Shown: positions 22,652 to 30,507, numbered from the stretch's first letter. The stretch is 64,000 nt of DNA from Rhodoferax lacus (GCF_003415675.1 NZ_QFZK01000006.1:1-64000), one strand, 5' to 3'. Numbers and translations: made by a program. Notes: generated from the letters alone by a model not told the origin.

Positions 22652-23838
22652 GGCGCGGGCTTGTCCCTGGAGGCCGCCGACAACAGGCCATCGGGCGAGA
22701 CCTGGCCTATGGCGCGCAGCAGCAGCTGCGCCGGGGAGCTCTGCTCCAGGCTGATCTCCACCGTGCCGGGCAGGCCGTGCTGCAAGAGCAGGCGGCTGCC
22801 CGCTGCGGGCAGGGGCTTGAGCTCCACACGCACCGTGTGCTCGCGGATTTCGCTGGCCACCAGCGTGACCTGAGCTGGCAGGCTGCCGAATTCGGTCCAG
22901 GGAAACCCGTCCAGGCGCATGCTGGCGGCCTGGCCCGGGTGGATGCGGCCCAGCACCGCAGCCGGTGGAAATTCCGCCACGATGACCAGGCCGCCGCGCG
23001 GCACCACGGTGGCAATTCTTTGGCCGGCCGTGACATAGGCACCGGCGGGCACGGCCAGCACTTCGCCCACCACGCCATCCACCGGGGCGCGCAGCACAAA
23101 AGGCTCCAGCTCCTGCGTCAGGCGGCTGATGGTGGTGGCGGTGGTGGCGCGCTCGCCTTCCAGGGTGACGATGGCGCGCTCCAGGTTTTCAATCTGCGCC
23201 TGGGCTTGGGCGTGGCGGGTGCGCGCATCGCCTTCCAGGCGCTGTGCGTCCGAGGCCAGGGCATCGCGCGCTGCGCTTTGCTTGCGCGCCTCGGAACCCG
23301 CGCGCAGGGCATCGACCTGGGCGGCACCGCCCATGCGGCTCTCTTCCTTCAGGCGGCGCTCGTTGTCCTTGGCAAAGTCCACACCGGCGCTGGCCTCCTG
23401 GGCGCGGAACCGGGCTGCGCGCAGGGCAGCCTCGGCGGCCAGGCGGTCCTGGCCCTGGGCTTGTTTGAGGGCGGCAATCTCGCGGCCCAATGACTCGATG
23501 CGTGGGGCAAAGGCCTCCAGGCGCGACTGTTCTTCCTGCAGGCGCAGGGTTTCGCGGCTGGCGTCCAGGCGGGCCAGCACATCGCCTGCATGCACCTCCT
23601 GGCCCAGCACCAGGCTGTTGTGCTCCATCCTGCCGGCCACCAGCGCGGCCACCGGATGGGCCGACTGCTGCACCTCCAGGCGTGCGCTGCGCGACACCTC
23701 AAACACCGTCACGCGGCCCAGCACAAACCAGCCCAGCCAGGCCAGCAGCAACACGGCGGCCATGGCCCACAGCACCAGTGCCAGGGCGGAGCTGTCCCTG
23801 GCCAGGGACCGCGTGGTACGTGAAAACTGCGCTGCCAA
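22648..23838 (-). CDS. HlyD-family membrane-fusion (adaptor) protein
   Basis: 396 residues: one N-terminal transmembrane helix (about 22-42), a short lipoyl-like half (HPVAALVAGRMEHN and VHAGDVLARLD), a long coiled-coil hairpin (about 95-240), the second lipoyl half (FVLRAPVDGVVGEVL) and a beta-barrel region. It should bridge the inner-membrane peptidase/ABC exporter, whose gene overlaps it by 4 nt, to an outer-membrane TolC-like channel, probably the one encoded at 28181. It starts 15 nt after the response-regulator gene, in the same operon. Confidence 0.92.
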   Translation of the reverse strand: MAAQFSRTTRSLARDSSALALVLWAMAAVLLLAWLGWFVLGRVTVFEVSRSARLEVQQSAHPVAALVAGRMEHNSLVLGQEVHAGDVLARLDASRETLRLQEEQSRLEAFAPRIESLGREIAALKQAQGQDRLAAEAALRAARFRAQEASAGVDFAKDNERRLKEESRMGGAAQVDALRAGSEARKQSAARDALASDAQRLEGDARTRHAQAQAQIENLERAIVTLEGERATTATTISRLTQELEPFVLRAPVDGVVGEVLAVPAGAYVTAGQRIATVVPRGGLVIVAEFPPAAVLGRIHPGQAASMRLDGFPWTEFGSLPAQVTLVASEIREHTVRVELKPLPAAGSRLLLQHGLPGTVEISLEQSSPAQLLLRAIGQVSPDGLLSAASRDKPAP

Positions 23839-23853
23839 GATGAAAGGAGCGTC

Positions 23854-24495
23854 TTAGCCCTTGAGGCCGTGGCGGTTGGCCAGCAGGGCGGCCTCCACAC
23901 GGCTGCGCACCTGCAGCTTTTGCAGGATGTTGGTGACGTAGTGCTTGATGGTTTTCTCGGACAGAAAAATCTTCTCGCCAATCTCGCGGTTGGTGAGCGC
24001 GTTGCCAATCAGCTCCAGGATCTCGCGCTCGCGGTCGGTCAGTTCCTGCAATGGGTCGGGCGCCTTGCCCCGGGTCAGCGAGACCAGCATCTCGGCCGCA
24101 ATCGAGGGCGACACATAGACCTCGCCCGCACACGCCGAGCGCACCACATCCGAGAGCTCCTTGGCCGACACGCCCTTGAGCACATAGCCGCGCGCGCCAG
24201 CCTTCAGGGCCGCCAGCAGCTTGTCCTTGTCGTCGGCGGCGGTGAGCATGACGATGGCCGTGGCCGGGCAGGCCAGGGCGATTTTTTCGGCGGTGACGAT
24301 GCCGTTCCAGCCCGGCATGCTCACATCCAGCAGCACTACATCGGGCATGAGGCTCAGGCACAAGCCCAGGGCCTCTTCGCCGGAAGAGGTTTCGCCCACC
24401 ACCTTGAAGTCGGGCACCATGTCCAGGGAGTTCACAACACCCTGGCGGAACAGGGGGTGGTCGTCCACGACCAGAATGTCAATCGTATTGCTCAC
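23854..24495 (-). CDS. LuxR/NarL-family response regulator of the peptide export locus
   Basis: 213 residues. Receiver domain with Asp11/Asp12 and phospho-acceptor Asp57 in VVLLDVSMPGWNG, and Lys in GYVLKGVSAKEL; LuxR-type helix-turn-helix at about 148-205 (LTDREREILELIGNALTNREIG, with SEKTIKHYVTNILQKL). Its start lies 17 nt inside the end of the kinase gene, so the pair is tightly coupled. It heads the export genes HlyD-PCAT-ABC and is the obvious candidate to bind the palindromes upstream of 26112 and 29726. Confidence 0.93.
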   Translation of the reverse strand: MSNTIDILVVDDHPLFRQGVVNSLDMVPDFKVVGETSSGEEALGLCLSLMPDVVLLDVSMPGWNGIVTAEKIALACPATAIVMLTAADDKDKLLAALKAGARGYVLKGVSAKELSDVVRSACAGEVYVSPSIAAEMLVSLTRGKAPDPLQELTDREREILELIGNALTNREIGEKIFLSEKTIKHYVTNILQKLQVRSRVEAALLANRHGLKG

Positions 24496-25903
24496 GGGCT
24501 TGGGTCTCTACGGTTAGGGGAAGGGAAACACGGATCAGGGTGCCAGCACCCGGTGCGGTCAGCAGTTCGAACACGCCGCCCAGCACCTCCACGCGCTGGC
24601 GCATGCCGCGCAGGCCCAGGCGGCCCTTGGCGGCGGCGGCCACCGGGTCAAAGCCCGGTCCCTGGTCGCGCACCTCCACGTGCAGACTGTGCTCGTTGGC
24701 GCTCAGGCGCACGCTGCAGGGTGTGCCTGCGGCATGGCGCACGGTGTTGGCCAGTGACTCCTGCAGCAGGCGGTAGAGCGCCACCTTGAGGCGGTAGCTG
24801 GCGGCCTTGGGCAGTTCGGCCACCACCAGGTCGGCGCTGACGCCGGTCTTGACCTGCAGGTCGCGCACCACACGTGCGGCGATCTCGCACAGCTCCAGGC
24901 GGGTGATGTCGGGCAGCTCGATGTCGGCCGACATGGCGCGCAAGTCCTTGAGGGCGGACTCGATGGCCACCTGGGTCAGGCGCAGGCTCTGGACCCCTTC
25001 GGGCCGCAGCGGCGCCACGCCCGTGTCGGGGTTGGCGCAGGCGTCGTCCATGTTCTTGAGCTGCATGAGCGCAAAGCCCAGGTCCTGGCCCGGGCCGTCG
25101 TGGATGTCGGCCGATACGCGCGCCAGGAAGTTCTCGTTCAGGGCGGTGGCGCGTTCGGCCGCATCAATCACGCGCGCCTGCAGCTCCACGTTGCGGGCAT
25201 TGAGCACGGTGAGCTGGTCCACCTGTTCGCTGAGCTCGCTTTGCTGGGCGTCTATGGTGTGGCTGCCACGGCGCACCAGGAAAAACAGGCACAAATAGGT
25301 GGCCGTCATGATGGCCGCAATGCGGATCCAGCTGCTGCGCTGGGCCTCGCCGGCCAGGCGGTCGAGCTCATCGGGGCGCTCATAAAACTCGGCCACGGCA
25401 ATCACGCGGCCGGTGCGGTCTTCGTGGATGGGGGTGTAGGTTTCAATCAGGCGCGGCATGGGCTGGCCGTGCTCGATCTGCTCGGCCTTGCTGCGCACGC
25501 TCACCTCGGAAAAAATGCTGCCCGTGAGTGCCACGGCCAGGCCTTCTTCAATCTCAAACTGCTTGCCGATGACGGACTTGTCGGTGCTGAAGAGCACGCG
25601 TCCGGTGTTGTCCCAGACCTTGAGGGAGATGATCTTCTGGCCCAGCATGGTGCTGCTGAGGTCGGAGTTGAGCATGGCCATGTTGGCCGCGGTAAGTTGC
25701 TGGTTGTGTGCGAGCACCTGCACGTGGGGCCCGACAAAGGCATCGACATAGAGGGCGGTGACGCTGCCGATGCGGTGCACCACGCCTTCTTCGACCTGGC
25801 GGCCAATCCACCAGCCAATCACCAGCGAGCCCGCCAGCAGCACCGGAAAGCTGACCATCAAAAACTGCCGGGACAAGGACAGGTGGTTGAAGGCGCGTTT
25901 CAT
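24479..25903 (-). CDS. Membrane sensor histidine kinase (HisKA_3) of the peptide locus
   Basis: About 474 residues from MKRAFNHLSL. Two transmembrane helices (about 15-35 and 195-215) flank a periplasmic sensor. The cytoplasmic part has a coiled coil, the HisKA_3 phospho-acceptor in SADIHDGPGQDL and a HATPase domain (LQESLANTVRHAAGT, DQGPGFDP, GRLGLRGMRQRVE). It should sense an external cue and control the response regulator that overlaps its 3' end. An in-frame ATG at 25981 would add 26 residues with no signal-like character, so 25903 is preferred. In known peptide systems such kinases often sense the product, which is only a possibility here. Confidence 0.9.
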   Translation of the reverse strand: MKRAFNHLSLSRQFLMVSFPVLLAGSLVIGWWIGRQVEEGVVHRIGSVTALYVDAFVGPHVQVLAHNQQLTAANMAMLNSDLSSTMLGQKIISLKVWDNTGRVLFSTDKSVIGKQFEIEEGLAVALTGSIFSEVSVRSKAEQIEHGQPMPRLIETYTPIHEDRTGRVIAVAEFYERPDELDRLAGEAQRSSWIRIAAIMTATYLCLFFLVRRGSHTIDAQQSELSEQVDQLTVLNARNVELQARVIDAAERATALNENFLARVSADIHDGPGQDLGFALMQLKNMDDACANPDTGVAPLRPEGVQSLRLTQVAIESALKDLRAMSADIELPDITRLELCEIAARVVRDLQVKTGVSADLVVAELPKAASYRLKVALYRLLQESLANTVRHAAGTPCSVRLSANEHSLHVEVRDQGPGFDPVAAAAKGRLGLRGMRQRVEVLGGVFELLTAPGAGTLIRVSLPLTVETQAREQYD

Positions 25904-26111
25904 CAGCTGGGCCGTTCCGGACTTTGAACGCAGGTCATCAGTGGGCGTTGCTGTTGTATTTTCTAGGGTGTAGCCAAGCATGCGGCCAATGTAGCAGCGG
26001 GCATGCCCGGCGGCTACGGACCATGGTCTGAATAAATCCCGACCAATTGGGGCCGCATTTCACGCCATTGTGTCCTAGGTTCTGGACGCCCGACTGCATA
26101 AAGTTGAGGCC
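25904..26111. promoter_or_regulatory. Divergent regulatory region between kinase operon and 621-residue protein gene
   Basis: This region separates the minus-strand regulation/export operon from the plus-strand biosynthetic genes. For the plus gene, a CCAATTGG palindrome (26043-26050) lies 30 nt, centre to centre, upstream of CCTAGG (26074-26079), and a TTGAGG ribosome site precedes ATG 26112. The same arrangement, palindrome then CCTAGG about 32 nt further on, occurs upstream of 29726. A perfect CGGGCATGCCCG palindrome (25998-26009) lies nearer the minus-strand gene. Binding by the LuxR-type regulator is an inference. Confidence 0.5.
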
Positions 26112-27977
26112 ATGAACAGCACCGCCACCACCACCCGACTCGCCGCCGATGCCGAGCTGGTGTTTCCATTGTCCAAGCGGGTGATCACCCAGTACCTGAA
26201 GAATGAACAGGGCCAGGACGCGCTGTTCCTGTTCTATGGCGACCAGGAAATCTCCTTTGACGAGCCGGAGCTGTTTGCCTTTGGCGAGGCGCTGGGTGCG
26301 CAGTCGCGTTTTGCTGCCGGTGCGGCCACAGGTTGGGGCACGGGTTACGCCTGGGAGCAGGTGCAGGCGCTGCTGGAGCAGCTGCTGCAGGCCGGCATAC
26401 TGGAGCACGCCGCCCCGCTGGAAGCACAGACCTGCCCCATGCACCGGCCCGATGGCGACCGCGCCTCGCCCCTGCCACCGGCAACGTCCAGCGTGGCACG
26501 CACCTGGCTTGAGTGCGAAGCCATCACCCGTGAGCTCACCGGCCGCAGCATTGAGCTGGCGCATCTGGAACTGGTGATCCCGGTGTTCCGCATTGCGCAC
26601 CTGGTGCAGGATGCCGAAGGCCGCCAGGTGGGCGAAGCCAATGTGTTCCCCAAGGCCCTGCGTCTGGAGGTGCCCACCCGCTGGCGCGCGTGCATTTACC
26701 CGGGCAGCCGCTACCAGGACAGCCGGCCCATGAATGTCAGCGCCCTCAAGAGCATGCGCGCCCATTGGCCCGCCATGATGGCCGCCATCCTGCGCATCCG
26801 CGAGGCTTATCTGCAGCGCTTTCCCGCAGCCCGCACGGGCTGGACGGTGGGCGATGTGGAGCGCCTGTCCACCCTGGTGCTGGCCGTGCCCACCTACATG
26901 CTGATGAAGAGCGGGCAGACGGTGGCCAATGGTGCCTTGCACCCGGTGCTGTCCAACCTGTTCCGTGTGACCGACGGTGTGCGCATGACCACGCACCAGA
27001 TGCTGTTTGTTCCGGTGGCCGAAGCAACGCTGTCGCCGCTGGCACCCATTAACAGCGCCGAGCTGTATGCCTATGCCGAGCGCAACCATGCCTTTGGCTC
27101 CACGCACGGCGTGTGTGCCGGACCGCGCGTGATGATTGAAGAATTTCTGGGCGTGCTGCTGGACGGCCAGGTGCCAGCCGCTACCCAAGGGCTGCAGCAG
27201 GACGCCGCAGTGGAGGCCGCCCTGGCCGAGATGGAGCAGGCCTTTGACTACGGGCTGCTGGGCCTGCAAGCGCATGCTGTGGTGTTTTCGCTGTGGCCGC
27301 TGATGACGCGCACCTACGAGCAGATGCACACCATCGCAACGCAGTGGCGCGGTCCGCAGAGCCTGGCGCTGGCACGCTTGCGCAGGCATTTGCAGGACAA
27401 GGTCGACATCCTGAAGAATGAAACCCTGCATGCCACCGAAGCCTGGCGCGCCAACCGCGAGCAGGTGTATGCCGACATCTTTGTGCACTGTGCCCAAGGC
27501 CTGGGCCAGCCGGCGCAGCACAGCCTGCCCGAACTGGTTAAAGCCAGGCAGGCCAGCCCGGTAGCACTGCGGCAGCAGCTGCGTGCCCTGCTGCGTGCGC
27601 AGTTCAGTCCGGGGCAGCAAGCGGTGAGCCCGGGTGTGGAAGCGCTGACCGATTGCCTGGCGCACTACTTCCTGCAATCGCAGGCCCTCTTGGCCATTGC
27701 AGTGGACATACAGGCTGACATCAACGCCTTGCTTCAGCGCGCTCCCGCGCTGTGGGCCTTCAGCGCCGCTGATCTGGATGTGCATGTGCTGCTGCAGGGC
27801 AGTGAAGCCCGGCACCTGCCGCACCTGCTGGATGAGCTGGAGAACCTGCTGGGCTTCAAGGCCGTGGTTTCCCGCGAGAGCATTTCCCTTTTTTCCTCAA
27901 TACCCGTCCGGTCGCACGCCAGTTGCGCCCGGCCTCCCCAATTTGCTGACATGGTGTTGGCAGATACCCGTGCGTAA
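26112..27977 (+). CDS. Unrecognised 621-residue protein of the peptide locus (putative biosynthetic protein)
   Basis: I do not recognise this family. The protein is soluble, mostly helical, has no signal peptide and no obvious nucleotide- or metal-binding motif. The N-terminal ~100 residues (FPLSKRVITQYLKNEQGQ, then VQALLEQLLQAGILEHA) resemble the winged-helix recognition segments found at the start of RiPP-modifying enzymes, but this is only a visual resemblance. Distinct central blocks are YPGSRYQDSRPMNVSALKSM and HAFGSTHGVCAGPRVMIEEF, with several His and one Cys. It stands 25 nt upstream of a 40-residue peptide gene and opposite the exporter operon, so a role in modifying or handling that peptide is likely. 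Confidence is for the gene, not its function. Confidence 0.85.
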   Translation: MNSTATTTRLAADAELVFPLSKRVITQYLKNEQGQDALFLFYGDQEISFDEPELFAFGEALGAQSRFAAGAATGWGTGYAWEQVQALLEQLLQAGILEHAAPLEAQTCPMHRPDGDRASPLPPATSSVARTWLECEAITRELTGRSIELAHLELVIPVFRIAHLVQDAEGRQVGEANVFPKALRLEVPTRWRACIYPGSRYQDSRPMNVSALKSMRAHWPAMMAAILRIREAYLQRFPAARTGWTVGDVERLSTLVLAVPTYMLMKSGQTVANGALHPVLSNLFRVTDGVRMTTHQMLFVPVAEATLSPLAPINSAELYAYAERNHAFGSTHGVCAGPRVMIEEFLGVLLDGQVPAATQGLQQDAAVEAALAEMEQAFDYGLLGLQAHAVVFSLWPLMTRTYEQMHTIATQWRGPQSLALARLRRHLQDKVDILKNETLHATEAWRANREQVYADIFVHCAQGLGQPAQHSLPELVKARQASPVALRQQLRALLRAQFSPGQQAVSPGVEALTDCLAHYFLQSQALLAIAVDIQADINALLQRAPALWAFSAADLDVHVLLQGSEARHLPHLLDELENLLGFKAVVSRESISLFSSIPVRSHASCARPPQFADMVLADTRA

Positions 27978-28002
27978 CGCACATTTTTAACCAAAGACCA
28001 TC

Positions 28003-28125
28003 ATGAAAATTCAAACCAATCTGCGCGCTGGAGCCGGCCAAAAACGTAAATCCTCCACCGACTCCACCAGCGTGGAAACCGTGTCCGTGCCCGTGGTGCC
28101 TGTGAGCCGTTGCGCCGGTATCTGA
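28003..28125 (+). CDS. Putative precursor peptide (40 residues) of the exported peptide system
   Basis: Forty codons starting ATGAAAATTCAAACC, 25 nt after the 621-residue protein gene. The product starts MKIQTNLRAGAG, continues through a Lys/Ser/Thr-rich middle and ends VPVVPVSRCAGI with a single Cys. The short N-terminus with Ala-Gly-Ala-Gly at residues 9-12 could be a minimal double-glycine-type cleavage site for the C39 peptidase encoded at 19895; the hydrophobic Val/Pro/Cys tail would be the core. A terminator hairpin follows immediately, as expected for the last gene of a biosynthetic unit. The precursor assignment is inference from size, sequence style and context. Confidence 0.65.
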   Translation: MKIQTNLRAGAGQKRKSSTDSTSVETVSVPVVPVSRCAGI

Positions 28126-28148
28126 TCGCGTTGTTCTGACCGCGCCCA

Positions 28149-28180
28149 AAAATGGATACCCTTGGGTGTCCATTTTTTTT
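28149..28180 (+). terminator. Rho-independent terminator after the peptide gene
   Basis: The arms AAAATGGATACC and GGTGTCCATTTT (one G-U pair) enclose a short loop, and eight T follow. The hairpin ends directly at the ATG of the outer-membrane factor gene. It should separate the 26112-28125 unit from 28181, or attenuate read-through, because no separate promoter for 28181 is evident. Confidence 0.8.
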
Positions 28181-29620
28181 ATGTGCAAAAAATATAACTA
28201 TTCCCTGCGGCCTGCGGGCCGCTGGGCGGGCCCTATGGTGGCCTTGCTGTTGGCCGGCTGCGCGAGCACGCAAGTGCCGCCGCAGCCCCTGGCCCTGGAT
28301 GCCCGGCTGCAGGCCTTCAAAACGCAAGCCCCCGAGGCCGACGCCACTGCAGTGGCCGCACCCGCGGCCGATGACCGGTGGTGGACGGCGTTTGCCGACC
28401 CCGTGCTGGACCAACTGGTGGACCAGGCCAGCACAAGCAACACCGATATCCGTATAGCGGCTGCCCGCCTGGCCCAGACACAAGCGCTGGCCAGCCAGAC
28501 GGGCGCTGCGCGCCAGCCCCAACTGGGCCTGGGTGCCGGTGCGGTGCGCCAGCAGGGCCCCTTGGTCAACGCCGCAGGCACCGAGGGCACACTGTTCACG
28601 GCGGCAGCCACCTTGTCATATGAAGTGGACGTGCTCGGGCGCCTGGCCCAGGCCGGCGACGCCGCCGCGCTGGATGCGCAGCAACGCCAATCCCTGTTGG
28701 AGAGCGCCCGCTTGCTGACGCAGGCACAGGTGGTGCAGACCTATGTGGCCTTGCGCGCGCTGGACGCCGACATGGACTTGCTCCGGCACAGCCTGGCCCT
28801 GGACCGCCAGAGCCTGCGCATCCAGGCCTACCGGCTGCAGTCCGGTGCCCTCTCGGAGCTCGAATACGAGCGCCTGCAAGGCGCAGCGACCGGGCAGACG
28901 CTGGAGACCCAGCGCCTGCAGCAGCGCCGCGATGAACTGGAAAATACCCTGGCCGTGCTGCTGGGCCAGGCTGCATCAGAATTCCGGCTGGACCGCACCG
29001 ATGCGCCGGACTGGGTTACCGGACAGCGCGCACTGCCTGCGGTACGCGCCGGGCTGCCTTCCACGGTGTTGCAGCGCAGGCCCGATATTGCAGCCGCGCA
29101 GGCCGCTGTTCTGGCGGGGCAAAAGCGCCTGGGCGTGACCCAGTCCGCCTGGTTCCCCAGCCTGAGCCTCACCGGCACCACCGGCTTTGCCTCGGCCGAA
29201 CTCAGCACGCTGGTGGCGGCCTCCATGCAAACCTGGGCCTTTGGTGTGTTGGCCAACCTGCCGGTGTTCGACGGTGGGCGTCGCCAGGCCGGTATTGCCA
29301 TGGCCGATGCGGAGCTGTCTGCAGCCGTGGCCAGCTACCACCAGCATCTGTTGCAGGCACTGCGTGAAGTGGAAGACCAGCTGTCTGCGCAGCGCCTGTT
29401 GGCTCAACAAAACGCAGCCCTGGAGCGCATGCAGGGCAGTGCCGCACGCGCCAGCGAACTCTCGCAGGCACGCTTTGATAGCGGCTCCATCAGCCAGCTC
29501 GATTGGCTGGAGGTGCAGCGCAGGGAATTGCAGGGCCGCCGCCAACTGGTGCAGTTGCGTGCCGCACGTTGCCAGGCCACCACGGGGCTGGTGCGCGCAT
29601 TGGGCGGCGGCTGGAACTGA
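28181..29620 (+). CDS. NodT/TolC-family outer-membrane efflux lipoprotein
   Basis: About 479 residues from MCKKYNYSLRP. The lipobox MVALLLAGCAS puts the lipidated Cys near residue 27. The rest shows the duplicated TolC-type pattern of long helices and strands (DRWWTAFADPVLDQLVDQAS; VLQRRPDIAAAQAAVLAG; LPVFDGGRRQAGIAMADAEL). It would supply the outer-membrane channel for the HlyD/PCAT exporter, completing a type I secretion assembly. An in-frame GTG at 28166 lies in the terminator stem, so ATG 28181 is preferred, although the ribosome site is poor there. Confidence 0.92.
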   Translation: MCKKYNYSLRPAGRWAGPMVALLLAGCASTQVPPQPLALDARLQAFKTQAPEADATAVAAPAADDRWWTAFADPVLDQLVDQASTSNTDIRIAAARLAQTQALASQTGAARQPQLGLGAGAVRQQGPLVNAAGTEGTLFTAAATLSYEVDVLGRLAQAGDAAALDAQQRQSLLESARLLTQAQVVQTYVALRALDADMDLLRHSLALDRQSLRIQAYRLQSGALSELEYERLQGAATGQTLETQRLQQRRDELENTLAVLLGQAASEFRLDRTDAPDWVTGQRALPAVRAGLPSTVLQRRPDIAAAQAAVLAGQKRLGVTQSAWFPSLSLTGTTGFASAELSTLVAASMQTWAFGVLANLPVFDGGRRQAGIAMADAELSAAVASYHQHLLQALREVEDQLSAQRLLAQQNAALERMQGSAARASELSQARFDSGSISQLDWLEVQRRELQGRRQLVQLRAARCQATTGLVRALGGGWN

Positions 29621-29644
29621 CAGGGCAGTGCATGGGGGCGGCTG

Positions 29645-29717
29645 CCTCCCATAAATATGGGAGGGACCGCAATATCCCCCAAATGGGGGATATGAACCCC
29701 TGCGGGTATTCCCTAGG
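29645..29717. promoter_or_regulatory. Two perfect palindromes plus CCTAGG upstream of the 67-residue gene
   Basis: Palindrome 1 (29645-29664) has 9-nt arms CCTCCCATA/TATGGGAGG around AA. Palindrome 2 (29672-29693) has 10-nt arms ATATCCCCCA/TGGGGGATAT around AA. CCTAGG (29712-29717) follows 32 nt after the centre of palindrome 2 and only 8 nt before ATG 29726. Neither palindrome has a T-tract, so operator sites are more likely than a terminator. The layout parallels that upstream of 26112 and suggests control by the locus's LuxR-type regulator. Confidence 0.6.
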
Positions 29718-29725
29718 ATGGTCCG

Positions 29726-29929
29726 ATGTCCCATAACGCCGTCAAGCGCATCTACCCTCCCGTCAAGGAACAGCCCGTCGTGCCACCCGAGCAGCCGGTG
29801 GCTGCACCGGAAGTGCCTGCTGAGCTTCGGGAGCGGCGCCGCTTCAACCGCCCCATACCTGCAGCCCAGGTGATTGAATGCGATGAAGACGAAGCCTGGG
29901 AACTCTGGAGCCAATGGTCCAGTCTGTGA
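29726..29929 (+). CDS. Small 67-residue protein with Pro-rich N-half and Trp-rich acidic tail
   Basis: Family not recognised. The N-terminal half is Pro/Val/Glu-rich (PPVKEQPVVPPEQPVAAPE), the middle is basic (ELRERRRFNRP), and the end is acidic and Trp-rich (CDEDEAWELWSQWSSL). There is no signal peptide or membrane segment. It sits behind the paired palindromes at the edge of the peptide locus, with CCTAGG so close to the ATG that the transcript could be nearly leaderless. It could be a second peptide substrate, an immunity or accessory factor, or unrelated. It is convergent with the Ser-rich gene, 7 nt apart. Confidence 0.6.
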   Translation: MSHNAVKRIYPPVKEQPVVPPEQPVAAPEVPAELRERRRFNRPIPAAQVIECDEDEAWELWSQWSSL

Positions 29930-29936
29930 CCGCCGC

Positions 29937-30338
29937 TTAGAGTTTGATGAGGTCGTCGGCGCCGCGCGACTGGCGCACATGGCCTGCCGCATCATCAGCA
30001 CCACGCGATTGGCGCAATTGGCCCACCGCATCGTCAGCACCACTGACATGGCCTGCCGCATCATCAGCGCCGCGCGACTGGCGCACATGGCCCGCACCAT
30101 CATCTGAACCACGGGTTGTGCTGGACGAATCGCTGGTATTGGAAGTGCCGGAGGCAGAGCGCCCGCTGTTGCTGCTGCTGCCACTGCTGCTGGATTTCGA
30201 GCCCGAGCCCGAGCCCGAGCTGCCGTCCTTGGCCATGGCCATGCTGGCGCCCAGGGTCATGGTGGCAGTGAGCACGCAGGTCATGAGTGCGGCGGCGGTA
30301 ACGGTGCCCAGCAGGGTGGAAATTTTGGAAGTTGCCAT
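29937..30338 (-). CDS. Secreted Ser-rich protein with GADDAAGHVRQSR repeats
   Basis: 133 residues. A Sec signal peptide ends in AMA (residue 36). A Ser/Gly low-complexity stretch (about 39-75) follows, then tandem repeats of about 13 residues: full units GADDAAGHVRQSR or GADDAVGQLRQSR with shorter variants, ending in GADDLIKL. No enzymatic motif is visible; the product should be periplasmic or extracellular. It is transcribed away from the DUF6502-DUF5666 pair across a region with three tandem operator-like repeats. The start at 30338 is chosen because it gives the signal peptide; the frame is open further upstream through the operator region. Confidence 0.72.
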   Translation of the reverse strand: MATSKISTLLGTVTAAALMTCVLTATMTLGASMAMAKDGSSGSGSGSKSSSSGSSSNSGRSASGTSNTSDSSSTTRGSDDGAGHVRQSRGADDAAGHVSGADDAVGQLRQSRGADDAAGHVRQSRGADDLIKL

Positions 30339-30387
30339 GAATGTTCTCCAGTAAGTTGAAAGATTGCCAAGTGGGGTTGCTTGCATT

Positions 30388-30469
30388 GCGTGTGAAATTT
30401 TCCCACGCAGACGAATTATATGTGGGATTTTTTCCCGCGCAAGTGTTTTGTGGAAAAATTTCCCACAAA
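30388..30469. promoter_or_regulatory. Three tandem inverted-repeat operators (TGTGG-AT-rich-CCCACA)
   Basis: Site 1 (30388-30408) has arms GCGTG and CACGC around an A/T-rich core ending in TTTTCC. Site 2 (30421-30440) is an imperfect copy, TGTGGGATTTTTTCCCGCGC. Site 3 (30447-30469) has perfect 7-nt arms TTTGTGG/CCACAAA around an A/T core. The spacing of about 30 nt puts the three sites on similar faces of the helix. They fill the divergent promoter region between 30338 (minus) and 30508 (plus). The cognate regulator is unknown; the DUF6502 protein is one candidate. Confidence 0.65.
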
Positions 30470-30507
30470 TAAATGTTACAGTCCGTCTCACACCTTAGTG
30501 AGACACC

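Noticed and set aside
17622..22873. Very long plus-strand open frames opposite the two ABC transporter genes
   Set aside because: Low-complexity Gln/Ala/His translations typical of antisense frames in GC-rich DNA; the minus strand shows complete ABC and C39 motifs.
29645..29693. Twin palindromes considered as a terminator of the outer-membrane factor gene
   Set aside because: Neither stem is followed by a T-tract, both have a 2-nt centre rather than a loop, and their position fits operators; a dual role is not excluded.
29940..30110. Short direct repeats considered as a CRISPR or iteron array
   Set aside because: They encode the 13-residue repeats of the Ser-rich secreted protein in one frame.
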